This document shows positions 21,031 to 32,404 of a DNA stretch of 64,000 nucleotides, one piece after another. The position numbers were made by a program, and so were the translations under genes. The notes beneath the pieces are model-generated. The model had not been told where the DNA came from and did not search any database. It saw only the letters and a program-made list of their open reading frames with translations. The stretch covers positions 13,606,832 to 13,670,831 of the forward strand of contig JAPWDM010000005.1 of NCBI GenBank assembly GCA_035578155.1. The letters run 5' to 3'. The DNA comes from Brachynemurus nebulosus (Eukaryota; Arthropoda; Insecta; Neuroptera; Myrmeleontidae). Numbering within the stretch: position 1 is the first letter of the stretch; every line of letters starts with the position of its first letter.

Positions 21031-23310
21031 GTGTATATGTGACAAATTCTTGTAATAATTATAGCAAATTTGGTTTTCTTACGAATTTTTTAACTGCAAT
21101 AAGTAGTATTTATAGGCCAAATCAACTAAAAATGTTCGTCATTACGTCATTAAACAAATGAAGCAAAATCACACGAACATGGTTAGTTTTTTCTCTCCCT
21201 TTTCTTATTTTTATATTGAAATGACTATAGTAACTGAAAGTTGTACGTCTAATTTTGCTTTGTTTATTAATGATGTTAGACCATTTTTAGTTAATTTGAT
21301 CTATACATACTCTAAAGAATGCAAGAAGAAACCAAATTAATTTCAAAATTTATGAGAAAATGTTCAGTTGGCTTACCAAGGTTACTCACACTAAAAGTTT
21401 ATCAAAATTTTGAAACATTTTCTTTCTAGAACGAAATACGAAATTTTACTTTTGTTTTTATCAAATTTTTGTGCAAAGATGACTAGAAATTATTCAGTTT
21501 TTTAATTTCAAATAAAAATCTGTCACCACAGTAATTAATTTTCAAAAATTTATTGCTTTCCGTTTAATTTGTAGATAGAATATTCTTTGTACAATTTTTG
21601 ATTGATTCAAGTTAAATAAATTTGTGTGCTTTCCTCTTCAAAGTGTACATATATGCTTTTAATTGCTAATCATTACATAAAACCTGAAGGTGTAGAGCCA
21701 ACCTATTATACGAATATGTATTCTGTAATTAATAGTTTTTTAATTAAAAAAAAAATTAATTAAATAAAAACATATGCATGCATCTATTGTCTCTTTGCCT
21801 AATAAATACATATGTTCATATTTACATTTAATAAAGGAACAGTTGCATACAGTTCAAAAGGGCACAAACGAAAAAAAAGGTGAGTCATATCTACGGTAGC
21901 ATCGTTGATTAAAACTCCAAATTTGATTTCACACAATTTAAACAGCATTCTAATTTTTGGGCTGTTTTAAAGTTTTTGTCTGGGATGTAGACAAGTGAAT
22001 AAATCAGACAAATAGCTAATATTTATTGTTGTCTCTATGTGTACCTATTAAACTATAAACTCCGAAAAATTTCGGATTTTGACTAATCACTTATACACAT
22101 AATAAAATTTTAAGCAATCTGTAATAGTATAATGACTGTAATGGAAGACATTATTATTCTCTCTTAAATGTTTTTAAATAAAATTAGTTAAAAAGAAATA
22201 AAAATATTTATTGTTCTAAATCAAAGCAGGTAACCCTTGTTATCCCCAGGTGTTTAGTTTCAGGTCATAATCGATAATTTCCATAAACGTTTGATTTTTA
22301 TGTCTCTTAACCTACTTTTTAAAGACAAAATTATCAAATTCCTGTAACGGGTTTTTGTTATTTTTAGAAAAAAAGTGATTAATATTTTGTAATTTACATA
22401 ATGACTGGTAACGTAATTTTTTATTGTTTTCTTTTCTTTGTTTCCATACAGGCAGTGAATTGTTTAAAAATGTAGAAATTTAATCGGCTAATTATAATTT
22501 TGGTTTAATAAAATAATTTTGAAAAAAAGGGTAACCAAAGAACATCATTTGCGGTCATTATATTCTCGATTTTTAGACAACTAAAAATTTTTTGTGAACT
22601 TGATGGCGTGATCACATTAAAAAAAATTCTTTTTTCTCAAATCAAGCTTTATTGAAATGATTTAAATTACGGTGACTGGTTGAATTCGGATAATTTTAAT
22701 CTGAACTTTTCGTTTGTGCCATTAAAATAACATTTTTTTTTTTTTTTGGAAAAATGTGACTGATTTGACAGAAGTATTTCACTTTTGTAAATTCAATTTT
22801 AATTTCATTATTCTGTCATTTGATTTGTGGTTTTTAAGCCACTGAAAAATTTTCCCGGTACTTAGCGATGTTATCTATGTTCAGGGGTAGCCCTGATCCC
22901 TCGTCTTTTGTAACCGCACTTGGTTATAATTGCTCAACGAACCAAATCAGAGTTGTTAATGTATGAACTTATGATTCATCTATATATGTGGTTAAAGCTA
23001 TAAAAAACATTACGTAATAAACTTCTCTTGTATTACAAAACTAAAAATAAAAATAATAATAATAAAGCTACTAGTTAGAGGGACACCACAGCGATTGTAT
23101 CGAAACACATCGTAAATTTTTATAATTGAAACTTAAAGCGTATTTTTTAAACATTTTTTTATTGGTTTACTTTTGTTTTATATGTCATATTTTATCAACT
23201 ATTGTCTAAAAATATACCTAAAACAATAATACCTACATTTAATTTATTCCAAGTAAACGCGATTTTAAGAAAATTAAACTTTTTGACTGGTTTTATAAAT
23301 ACCGAAAAAG
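21031..23310. other. AT-rich intergenic DNA, no gene seen
   Basis: It contains decayed sequence around 22,730-22,860 (GACTGATTTGACAGAAGT, AGCCACTGAAAAATTTT) resembling the ~310-bp repeat array at 46 kb, and poly-T runs. No coding region. Confidence 0.45.
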
Positions 23311-23575
23311 TATTAGAAGTAGTATTTAAGTAATAATTTTGACTAAAAGAGGCGATAAGTTAGAAAATTTTATTTTCTTGTAAAAATTATTCGACCGGTT
23401 TCAACGCCTAGTTACCGTCATCATCAGGAAAGACGTATCGCATGGTCTAACAGACCGAAAACATCAATCAAACACATCAAAATATCCAATTTCCGAGAGT
23501 TTATACACTCAAAATTATAAAGAAGAGTCTGTTTGCATTTGAAGAAGATGATTTTTAAGCGAACAAAATAAAACA
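23311..23575 (-). mobile_element. Second copy of the hammerhead-bearing element, right end truncated
   Basis: GACTAAAAGAGGCGATAAGT through GAAGATGATTTTTAAGCGAA matches 9,661-9,886 at about 90% identity. The left TIR is decayed (GTATTTAAGTAATAATTTTG) and the right TIR is missing, replaced by A-rich sequence. It contains a ribozyme-like motif at 23,390-23,431. Confidence 0.6.
23390..23431 (-). ncRNA. Hammerhead ribozyme-like motif B
   Basis: Same layout as motif A: CTGATGA, stem II, GAA, palindromic ACCGGT, then C and GAA. One base in stem II differs from motif A and disrupts the innermost pair, leaving four outer pairs, so this copy may be less active. The invariant core bases are kept. Confidence 0.6.
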
Positions 23576-25229
23576 AAAAACATTTTTCTTACGGCATAAC
23601 TGATGAATCCATATTGAAAAACAAATTTGATGCAATTTTTAGTATGATTATTTAAACAACTCTGTTTAGTTATTAGAAGTAGGTTCTACAACGTAATTAA
23701 TTTAATCATTCTATAAGGCTATTCGAGTTTTATTTTAAAATTTTTGGGTTGCTTTTACGTGTTGCAAGATTTGAAGACGCTGTTTGTAACTAAACATTTC
23801 CGTTGGTTATCTAAACACTGGCTATAAACACATGTAAAATGGTTTCCCTTTCAAATCAAAACTGAAATAAACAAAAGATGAAACACTATCCATCCAAATG
23901 AATAAATTTCATTCAATGCTGAAGATCCCTTTCATTTAATCCATTTTATTTCCGAGGTCAATTTTTTGGGCTTGTTATAATAACAAGCAATTACATAACC
24001 ATATTTATTAAAATAAATGTTGTTGGTAACATTTTGTTCAAATACTTGGTGACAAAAAAGTAGGGTGAATATGGGATAAGAGTTAGTTTAATTGAAACAC
24101 TGAATTTACAAAACTGTTTAATTTAAATTTTTTTGTTTAATTCAAAACACGGTTTGTCATAAACGTTCAAATTGTTTTACTAAAGAAATTCACACATAAA
24201 TTATAGTTTTATTTAAACGTGGTATAAATTTTATGTGTACAAAGTTCAATTAGTTTAAATTTTAACGTAAAATTTCATGTACAGTAACAAATGGAATAAT
24301 ATAATAAAAGATTTTAAACATTTACAATTGAATCAAGTTGATGACTTTATTGTTACTCGTTTCTAAAGTTTTTAAAACAATTAAAACTTGTTTGCATAAT
24401 GTGTCAATGAGCAAATGAGGCAAACATCCGGATTGTGCTGACCAAAAATTAATTGTGGTCTTACACTCTTGTTTTGATCCTGTATTTTTTGGAAGAGTAA
24501 GACCAAGACAAAGTACTATGCGTAGTATAGCAATACCGATACCAGAATTATAAGTATGGTTATGCAGTCGATACTTCTTCTTTAAGTAATCAATACTTCT
24601 TTGTTTTGTGTAGGTTACCCATAAATTATCTGACAATACGTTTAGTAGGGGAAGAAAATGTTGTTAAGACCTTTAAACTGTGAACATGAAAGAGTTTTTT
24701 CATCTTTCCTCACAAAACTTCCTGGGTAATGTTTGAAGTCTTAAAAAGTCTCTAAAATAATCATTACGCTAGGGGTGTGGTTTTGGATGCTCTACACACT
24801 GATTTACTCTAGTTTCGGTTAAATTTTTAAAGGACTCTCATGAGAAAAGGACTCTCATTTCTTCTTTCCATTTTTAATTTCCTATATTCGACATTAGTGT
24901 CAGGAATACGAAACTTAATTTTAATATTCACTTATTTTTACACGAAAGTGACGAAGGACATGTGTTTCTTCGAATAAGTAGATAGTGTTTATATAAAACG
25001 AAAATTTAAATCCTAACAATTTAACGAGAAAAAAAAGTCAAGTGGCAAAAACACGATAGTATAGCAGGAATATTTTTGAGTTATCGCAGTTTTTCGGGTT
25101 TAATTGCATTTAGGCAACAAATTTGAGACGTAGGAAACGCAAATCTATTCAGAAGAAGTATTAAATTTGAGTGCAATACGGTGAGACAAATCAACGAATA
25201 AATAAGTTAATAACATAGTATATATTATT
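23576..25229. other. Intergenic DNA with one unsupported 104-codon frame
   Basis: A minus-strand frame at 24,322-24,636 is the longest here, but it has no recognisable domain, no promoter context and ordinary composition. I regard it as chance or a decayed fragment. Nothing else was seen. Confidence 0.5.
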
Positions 25230-25293
25230 AAATATTGAAAATATGTATTTAAAGTTTTAATTATTGTGTCAATTTCACGAAAAATAATATTCT

Positions 25294-25338
25294 TTTACTT
25301 AACGCGTTTTCAGCCTTCTCGGCCATCATCAGAGTAAA
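25294..25338 (-). ncRNA. Hammerhead ribozyme-like motif C
   Basis: Minus strand: TTTACT (stem I), CTGATGA, extra T, stem II GGCC/GGCT, GAA, palindromic stem III AACGCGTT, cleavable A, then AGTAAA (stem I). Stem I is 6 bp and perfect, and stem III is an 8-base palindrome. The stems differ in sequence from motifs A and B while the core is identical, which supports a conserved structured RNA. Confidence 0.75.
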
Positions 25339-25406
25339 TTGATAAATATTGAAAAATATTTAAAGTTTAAATTACTTTGTCAATTTCACGAAATTAAAAT
25401 TATATT

Positions 25407-25428
25407 TATACTTAACGCGTTAAGTATA
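25407..25428. repeat. Perfect 22-bp palindrome at the ribozyme cleavage side
   Basis: TATACTTAACGCGTTAAGTATA reads the same on both strands. Its centre AACGCGTT is the stem III palindrome of motifs C and D, so it looks like two ribozyme 3' ends joined head to head. Confidence 0.8.
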
Positions 25429-25446
25429 GATATAAATTAATATTCT

Positions 25447-25491
25447 TTTACTTAACGCGTTTTCAACCTTTTCGGCCATCATCAGAGTAAA
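25447..25491 (-). ncRNA. Hammerhead ribozyme-like motif D
   Basis: Same architecture as motif C with identical stems I and III. Stem II is GGCC/GGTT, so a G-C pair in motif C is a G-U pair here: the change keeps pairing possible. Core bases CTGATGA and GAA are intact. Confidence 0.72.
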
Positions 25492-26465
25492 TTGATAAAA
25501 ATAAAATGCTGAGAAGTTGCGTTATTTAAATCTCTCAACAGTGAATTATTTATAGGAGGTATATATTATTATTTAATATGTACTTATTTCGTCGTTATAT
25601 GGTTTTGAAATCAGTTAAATTTACCAATAAAAACTCCTGTCATTTTTGTCATGTTTAGCTACATTACAATGATCAGTTAAACGTTTTCTACCACCTTTTC
25701 CGCTGCAAAAATCCGGCCTAGCTTTGTTCTCACGATAAAAGTGAAAAATTATAATATTTTCGGTGCAGTTAAAATATCCACCTGCGCCTCCATCAGTATA
25801 ACAATCAATACAAAATAAATAACGAATAGTAAGATTTTTTTGGGTTGCTTTCTGTTTTATAATCCCTACTCATAATAAGGATAAAGAGTCTAACAACAAA
25901 ATTACCTTTTGAACTATTTACGAAGAAGGTAACCTATAAATTATTAAAACAAATATCTTATTAAATCATGTACTTATAAGTAAGTAGGTTTGGCAATCCT
26001 CTTAAAGTAATTTGAGTAATCATAAAACTAACCAAATAATAAAATATTTGGTCCATCCTCTAAATTAATTCCGTTTGACCACAAAATGGACACACAATAA
26101 AAAACAAAAATACAACGATTGAATGCATTATGTGTGTATGTATGGACGTAATCCCTACCACATACAAATAGTTGGCCATAAAAATAATAATGTTTTAAAT
26201 TAGTAGGGCATTAAAATATCACACATAGGTACATTATGCAATAACCACACGTAATCATGTCTCACATACACATGCACATAAACATATATGTATAGATATG
26301 TAGCAAACAATTGAACGAAAAACTGCTATATAAATAAAAGAGAACTAGTTTAGCAACTGAACCTGTTTTTTGTTAATATGCAAAAAATATAGAAGAACTA
26401 TATCGTATTTTTCAAAAAAAAAATATTATTGCTTGCTCTCTTTAATATTAAAGTAAAAATTCGTC

Positions 26466-26530
26466 AGGTACGTGTTGGACACGCATTAAATTAGGGCTCC
26501 TCAGTGGTTAGAGTTGCCGTGAGCTTTAAG
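26466..26530 (+). repeat. tRNA-like A-box repeat fragment, copy 3
   Basis: GTACGTGTTGGACACGCATT, AAATTAGGGCTCCTCAGTGG, TTAGAGTTGCCGTGAGC. It matches the family in the order: GTGYTRGRCACGCATTAA leader, then the tRNA 5'-half-like A-box segment (CAGTGGTTAGAGTTG). Confidence 0.45.
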
Positions 26531-26551
26531 ATAAAATATTCAAGTATTTAA

Positions 26552-27440
26552 GGGGAGGTTTAGAGTCCTTAAAAATTAATTATTTTTCTAGAATTTTTTT
26601 CTCAAGAACGGAAGTAAATATCAATTTCAAATTTTGTGCACATATTTATTAAGTATTAAACTACACAAAAAAAAATTTTCAAGGAAAAATATAAAAAAGT
26701 GTCCATTTTATAGATAGTGCAGTGTGACGATTCGAAAATCCAATGCCTTGTTGGCGGACATCCTAGCGCCGGTAATAAACCACCGAAATCCAAAAACAAA
26801 AAAGATTTATAAAATATATGAAGAGTACCGCCACCTCTACCTACAATATCAATAAATTGCTGAAAGAAAAAGAAATGGCGGATGTTTGAACTTTTGATTA
26901 CGATTTTTGTCTTATTTTTCGCTCTTTAAAGTAAATTTAAAAATAAATAAAATATTGAAAGTGTATCGAACTTAGGTAGATGTGCCGAAGAATTGAATTA
27001 TCTTTAAAATAAAAAATTTAAAAAAAGGATCCATCGAATAGTTTTTGAGTTATCGTGTCCACCAGTTCCAAAAATGTAGTTCCGAGATATTATAAAATAT
27101 GTATATATATAAAGAAACGTATTTTCAAAATTTTATATTTAATACTCATTATTGCGTGAACTATGTTTTTTGATTTTTTTTTTTATAGAAAGCTGGATTC
27201 GGTTAATGTGCAAGAATCTTGTTTTTAAATTATTTTCAGTAAAATCACTTTGGGAACATATCTACACATAATTTGCTATCAATTTCGGCAAAAAAATCGA
27301 TTTTTTTAACAAATCTCAAGTAAACCTTCCCTTAAATTACTTTCAGCAAAATCTCTTTGGGAACATATTCTACACATAATTAGCTACCAATTTCTGCAAA
27401 AAAATCGATTTTTTTTGACGACTCTCAAGTAAACCTCTCC
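26552..27440. mobile_element. TTAA-flanked TIR element with internal 106-bp duplication
   Basis: The left end GGGGAGGTTTAGAG and the inverted right end GGAGAGGTTTACTTGAG are imperfect TIRs, and TTAA abuts both (26,548-26,551 and 27,441-27,444). A module of about 106 bp (TTTCAGTAAAATCACTTTGG, GGGAACATAT, CAAAAAAATCGATTTTTT, TCAAGTAAACCT) is tandemly duplicated at 27,228-27,440 and each copy ends in the same terminal-like AAACCT.CC.TTAA. The superfamily is unclear; TTAA targets occur in piggyBac and Kolobok. Confidence 0.55.
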
Positions 27441-29064
27441 TTAAGTAGAGTTTTTACGGTAAACTGGTTAATATATTTGACAATGTTACTTGTACGTGTG
27501 ATGAGAATTCGGTCCTGTATATTTCTGAATAAATTCTGAAGTTCCATATTTCTCAAACGACGCTTAAAATTGGAAAATATTTAAAGACATGACATCCCAC
27601 ATAAAGTACGGTGAATTGTTTCTGAAGTTATTTACAAAAATCGAAAAATTTTCAGTTTTTCAGTATTAATTAATTTTCCGTTAATGAACTTTCAAAGTAT
27701 GTTTTCTGAAATCAAAACATAGGTATATCAATTCAAAATTTTGTGGGTATTATTTCCGCTACTTTAAATTCCTTTTAAATTTTCAAAAATTTGGTCGTCT
27801 ATGTCTATGAAAGTTATCAAAATAATTTTAATAACTTTTTTTCAAATTTTTTGGATCTATTTCTTGAAAAGTTATAGGAAGAACCTCACTTTGATGTTCA
27901 ATACATACTTCGCGAACGGAATTTATAAATGAAAAATTTTAAGAGAAACCTCAACCTCAGTTTACGAAACCTTACTAACAATATCACACACAATGGCATA
28001 TGTAGGGAAACATTTTCATTTTTTGCTGGAGTTATTTAGGATTTCTATCTGTAGCATGTACATGCAAAATTTCATACTCATCGGTCCAAAGGTGTAGAAA
28101 TTCTGAAAGTATGACCGACAATCATGACGAATTTATAAAAGATTCGAGATTTCCTCTTCGGAACCCGAATATTATATTGTATGTATTACTATAAATATGT
28201 ATATAAATCTACCTTTGCCTGTACACTTAGGTACACTGGAATACAAATCTTTAACGATTTTGTTTGTTATTGAAACATTACAATACAAATTCAAGTCACC
28301 AGGCCTCCTGAAACTGTTCACGATCATTCAAGTTCAGAGTACATTTTCACACAAAAGGCATTAGTTAAATTTTGACGTTCTAGCTGGAAATTTTAGTTAC
28401 ATATAAAACTGAAATAATAAATTTGATTTAATTTAAATGCACTTAATTCAAATATTTATTCATATAATATTTTAAGTAACTCGAAATAATATGATGAAGT
28501 TTTCAATTGACAATTTAATCCGTGTAGATTCCCATAAGGATATCATGTAGTTTTTTCACTTTTATAGTGCAAAGAAGTCAAAACAAACTTTTACAGTATC
28601 CTTTGAAAAAAGAACTTATGAAAACAAATTTGGCTTTTACAGTAATTGGGGCTTTTTGTTATACTTTTCGTCCAAGTTTTATTGTTTTTTTAATGGCCGG
28701 AAAAATTCGAAAAAAAATTTCGATTTTTCCTAAAAATTAAAACTAGCGACAATTCCAGAATCACTGATCAAAATATGCCAAAATGGTTCCTTTTTCAGTG
28801 CCCCATACATAGAATTATTTTGAACCTGGTTTCATTTCTCTATAGTTCCAGTAGATCTGTAAATATTCATTAATTTAGATCCCATCCATCTAGTGAATAC
28901 GGCATTATGCTCAAATTGGTTTGATGATCATACTTTCCCTATTAGCCGCTTTTACACTGTCCTAGATATGTCAAAGATTTTTGATCAAATCTATGATCAA
29001 AATATATTAAGAAGTATGTTTCACTAGGGTTACAGAAATATTATGTTATAAAAGTTAACTTATA
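27441..29064. other. Intergenic DNA, no gene seen
   Basis: It holds a small foldback near 28,697-28,730 (GGAAAAATTCGAAA against TTTCGATTTTTCC). The stretch 27,450-28,180 looks like decayed repeat with phrases resembling insect TE consensus, but no termini were found. Confidence 0.45.
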
Positions 29065-29574
29065 GCGGGTTTACATTTGCAATGATTTGCTGGCGCCACT
29101 TTTAAGTTTGCATGTCTGTAAAGTTTACACTACTTGCACGTTCGTTTACACATGATTTGCATTGTGTATAATTTGGTAAGTACTGCGCAGGTCACAAATG
29201 GCTGAATTGGATAAATAACTATCATATATAGCTTTAATTTGTATCTAAATGTAAAGCAAACAATGAATTAGGAGGGAAAAAAATATAATATGGTACCTAA
29301 AAATTATATTCAAACCTGAATAAATGCGTAAAAATGACATTTAATTATTTTTAAAATAATACTGGCACCAATACAAGTTTACATTTGAATGTTTTAATTG
29401 TAGTGGCGCATGAATCGTTACTGGCGCCAGAAAAGTTAGAAGGTTGCTAACTTTTTTCATCCGTGCATGCATTGATCTGCCTTGCACGTCAGTAGATGTT
29501 TACACGTTCATTTTGCTTTTACTGGCGCGCCACTTTGTGTTGGCGCCAGCAAATCATTGTAAACGTAAACCCCG
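29065..29574. mobile_element. 510-bp TIR element, ends in GTTTACATTTGCAATGATTT
   Basis: The left end (GCGGGTTTACATTTGCAATG, ATTTGCTGGCGCCA) and the inverted right end (CGGGGTTTACGTTTACAATG, ATTTGCTGGCGCCA) agree at about 90% over 34 bp. GGCGCCA-type blocks recur inside. TA follows on the right and precedes on the left, so a short TA-type TSD is possible. Non-coding. Confidence 0.7.
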
Positions 29575-29664
29575 TATTTATTTATTACACGACAATATTT
29601 CTTTGGTCAAATAAAACTGACATATATACATGAGAGTGTAATAACGTCCTTTTATACCTATAAC

Positions 29665-30130
29665 TAAGGTGATCAGACGTCCCGTTTTTCGGAGACATGT
29701 CCCGGTGTCCCGACCAAACTTCTCGGGACGCCCATCTGTCCCGTTTTGGCAATATTTGAACTTATATACGCTATTTTATGAAAAGTTTTATTCATTATCA
29801 TTAGGCTAAGAAGATGTCTAATTGTATTATTCATATTCTGATGATAAAATGAACTTGTTTATTGTTCTGAATAAAATACTATTGCTGGTGTAAGAGGTTT
29901 GGCTATGATTTCTGTGATAATATCCCTTTGTTTTTCTATCTTCCTACTCCTAACACAAATTATTCTATCAAAAATTATCGTTTCAATATCAAAGATCTCA
30001 TGCTACAGTGGTGGTGGAATCATTCGATTTTGCTGACCTCTCTTTCCTCATGGGGAGTACTCCGTATCCCGCAAATCCTCCGGTAAGGTCGGCTGTCCCG
30101 TTTTGACTCTTTACAAATCTGGTCACCTTA
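29665..30130. mobile_element. hAT-like MITE, perfect 8-bp TSD CCTATAAC
   Basis: The 466-bp element has termini TAAGGTGATCAGA and TCTGGTCACCTTA, an inverted pair. It is flanked by CCTATAAC at 29,657-29,664 and 30,131-30,138. Near the ends it has GACGTCCCGTTTTTC, GTCCCGGTGTCCCG and GTCCCGTTTT blocks, a repeat type found in many animal genomes. The 8-bp TSD supports hAT. No transposase. Confidence 0.87.
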
Positions 30131-31170
30131 CCTATAACTAGACTATGTAGCCTATATGGACGAAAAATTAAAACCCACGGAGGAAGCGCTGGTAACTATG
30201 AAGAAACTTGTATCTTTAACACTTTCGTATTCAGGTGTAGTTTACACTATTAATACACTTTTTTCTTCAAAAAAAAGTTTGGTGACATGTACTTGTTTCT
30301 CTCTTTGTAAACGCCGTGTGTTTATATACGTATATATTCACACATGCTTACCTAAGCTCGTGTGTATGTGTTAATATTCAGCTGTTTCACCCATCAGTCA
30401 GTCAGTTAAAAATGTACGCTATAGCTAAAGCAGTTAAAATGGAGCGACGAATGTATGTTGTACTTACTGTACCTTGTTGTGTTATATTTACAAGAAATGA
30501 ATCACAAACAATTGCTATCACAGCTGTCTAGGATCAGGCAGGATTGAATAAATAATTTCTACAGCAAGTTTAGTTTATGTGTATGTATTTGTGATCCAAT
30601 AATTTTAATATTTTTTAAAAAAGGTCACATTATGAATACCTATGTATGTATGTATGTATATTATGTAGAAAATAAATTTTTTCAAATGGTAATTTTATTC
30701 AAAAATGCTAATTTTATTATTATGAATTATTAATATTACTTCTTCAGAACGAATCTAATACACTTTGAAGTCGACGTTGATGTTTCGGTTAAAACTAAAA
30801 TGAAAATAACAAGTTGGAAGTAATTGCTTGTCGCTACTGGAATGCAAATAATTGAGAAATTATAGCTCGTGTACTTGTTATAGCGTCAAATATTATTTAT
30901 TAACATATGCGCTTTTATGAATTATCTATAAAATGGATATTGGAATGCGCAAAGAGAAATTAAATTGATAAGGAATAGAGATATCGACTACGTTTTTGCA
31001 GCAGTTGGTGCAATTAAGGTAGTTCTATCAAGAGAATTAGGAAATATCCAAATTTTGTGTTTTTACTATTCAAAATCGTGCAAAAGTACCCAACGGATGG
31101 ATTACACAATATTTTTTGACGAAGACATATTATTAGTATATTATTACCTCTATTAACTGGATGCGAGTCG
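30131..31170. other. Intergenic DNA with unsupported short frames
   Basis: Two overlapping 71-72-codon plus-strand frames (30,156-30,531) and a 63-codon frame (30,965-31,156) were examined. None has a recognisable domain, splice pattern or conserved motif. Confidence 0.45.
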
Positions 31171-31790
31171 TGCTGACAAGCAGGTAGTCGTTTAACCGAC
31201 TAAAGTTATTTTTCAGACAAATTTAGCCATTAGTCGAAAATATCGAACGAAGAATAGTCGACTAAGTGACTAAAATTTTAATCGAATTCATGAATAGGGT
31301 AACCTATGTAACTCTTTCAAAAAGGATATTTTATTTTGAATTTAATTATTGGATTTTAATATATTTTTTAAAAAAAAGAAAAATATGACGTATCACAATG
31401 TGTCAATCACATAAAAGTTAAAAATCGTACAAATAGATAATTTTTTAGTTTTCATTATTTGATGTCCAATAGATAATACCTACAGAAAAATTAATAAATT
31501 AGTCGTTTTTAGTGATTTAAAAATAATTAATCATTTTAGTCATTTAGTTGAAGGTATCACATAAAAGTTAAAAATCGTACAAATAGATAATTTTTTAGTT
31601 TTCATTATTTGATGTCCAATAGATAATACCTACAGAAAAATTAATAAATTAGTCGTTTTTAGTGATTTAAAAATAATTAATCATTTTAGTCATTTAGTTG
31701 AAGGTAAAACAGTCGACTAAAAAATGAGCAGATATAAATAGTTTTAATTGACTAAACCGATTAATCGACTAATTATTCGATATCACTAGT
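31171..31790. repeat. Repeat rich in AGTCGACTA motifs
   Basis: The left segment (TAGTCGTTTAACCGACTAAA) and right segment (GACTAAACCGATTAATCGAC) are inverse-related, and GTCGACTAA-type words recur. This resembles hAT elements with TAGTCGATTAATCGACTA ends. Exact termini and TSD could not be fixed. It includes the exact tandem duplication at 31,406-31,705. Confidence 0.45.
31406..31705 (+). repeat. Exact 150-bp tandem duplication
   Basis: 31,406-31,555 and 31,556-31,705 appear identical base for base, from ATCACATAAAAGTTA to TTTAGTTGAAGGT. Lack of divergence means a very recent duplication or an assembly artefact. Confidence 0.85.
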
Positions 31791-32009
31791 GCATATGTAT
31801 ACCTATATGGGTTAGGCATAATTGTTGATGTTTTAATTCGTTAATAGTGATTCTAATGTGACGATGTTTTTGTAAATTTTATATTTTTGTAGAAATACCT
31901 AAATTCGCTCATAAAATTGATTTTAATTAAAAATAAAAAAAAAATTAAGCTAAAAAATTAGTTATGAATACTACATTGTTTAATGCTATTATTTACTCTC
32001 CCCCTGTTA

Positions 32010-32078
32010 AGCCGACACTTCTGTCAGCCGGACAAATTTTTGCATAACACTGCTATACGATTAACAGAGGTTCTACTG
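32010..32078 (-). mobile_element. Pogo/Tigger-like terminal fragment
   Basis: On the minus strand it begins CAGTAGAACCTCTGTTAATC immediately next to TA (32,079-32,080), the usual terminus of Tigger/pogo-type elements. The opposite end was not found, so only a fragment is called. Confidence 0.55.
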
Positions 32079-32256
32079 TATAAATAAAAGCTCCACGCAA
32101 TTTGAAGACGATTCACCCTTTAATTTTTGAAATAATGTAAGAAAAATCTATACAAAACTACTATTTTATCAATATTTTGTTTACAACACATCAATGTAGG
32201 TATACTATATGGCTGTACGTATTTGTTGATCTGTTAGTATCAAGGCTATTAAGTAC

Positions 32257-32404
32257 AATATCGCTCTAATACCAGGTAATGTTAGTAATATTAATTCACA
32301 ACTTTCTATACTTACATATCTCAAACCAATAATATCGCTCTAATACTGATGTTAGTAATATTAAATTACAACTTTGTATACTTACATATTTCAATAGCAC
32401 TACC
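32257..32404 (+). repeat. 74-bp tandem duplication, diverged
   Basis: AATATCGCTCTAATAC, GTTAGTAATATTAA and ATACTTACATAT occur in both copies (starts 32,257 and 32,331), with small indels. Non-coding. Confidence 0.75.

Larger units (their letters stand above)
25240..25505 (-). repeat. Tandem pair of hammerhead-bearing units, ~153-bp period
   Basis: Two units sharing GTCAATTTCACGAAA, ATATTCTTTTACTTAACGCG, CGGCCATCATCAGAGTAAAT and TGATAAA follow one another with a period of 153 bp (motifs begin at 25,294 and 25,447). Between them lies an extra partial copy forming a perfect 22-bp palindrome. Tandem, hammerhead-carrying repeats of this size are typical of Penelope-like pseudo-LTRs and of retrozyme-type elements, where each unit is released by self-cleavage. 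Confidence 0.65.

Noticed and set aside
24322..24636. 104-codon minus-strand frame
   Set aside because: No recognisable motif, splice partner or regulatory context. A frame of this length can arise by chance in 64 kb read in six frames.
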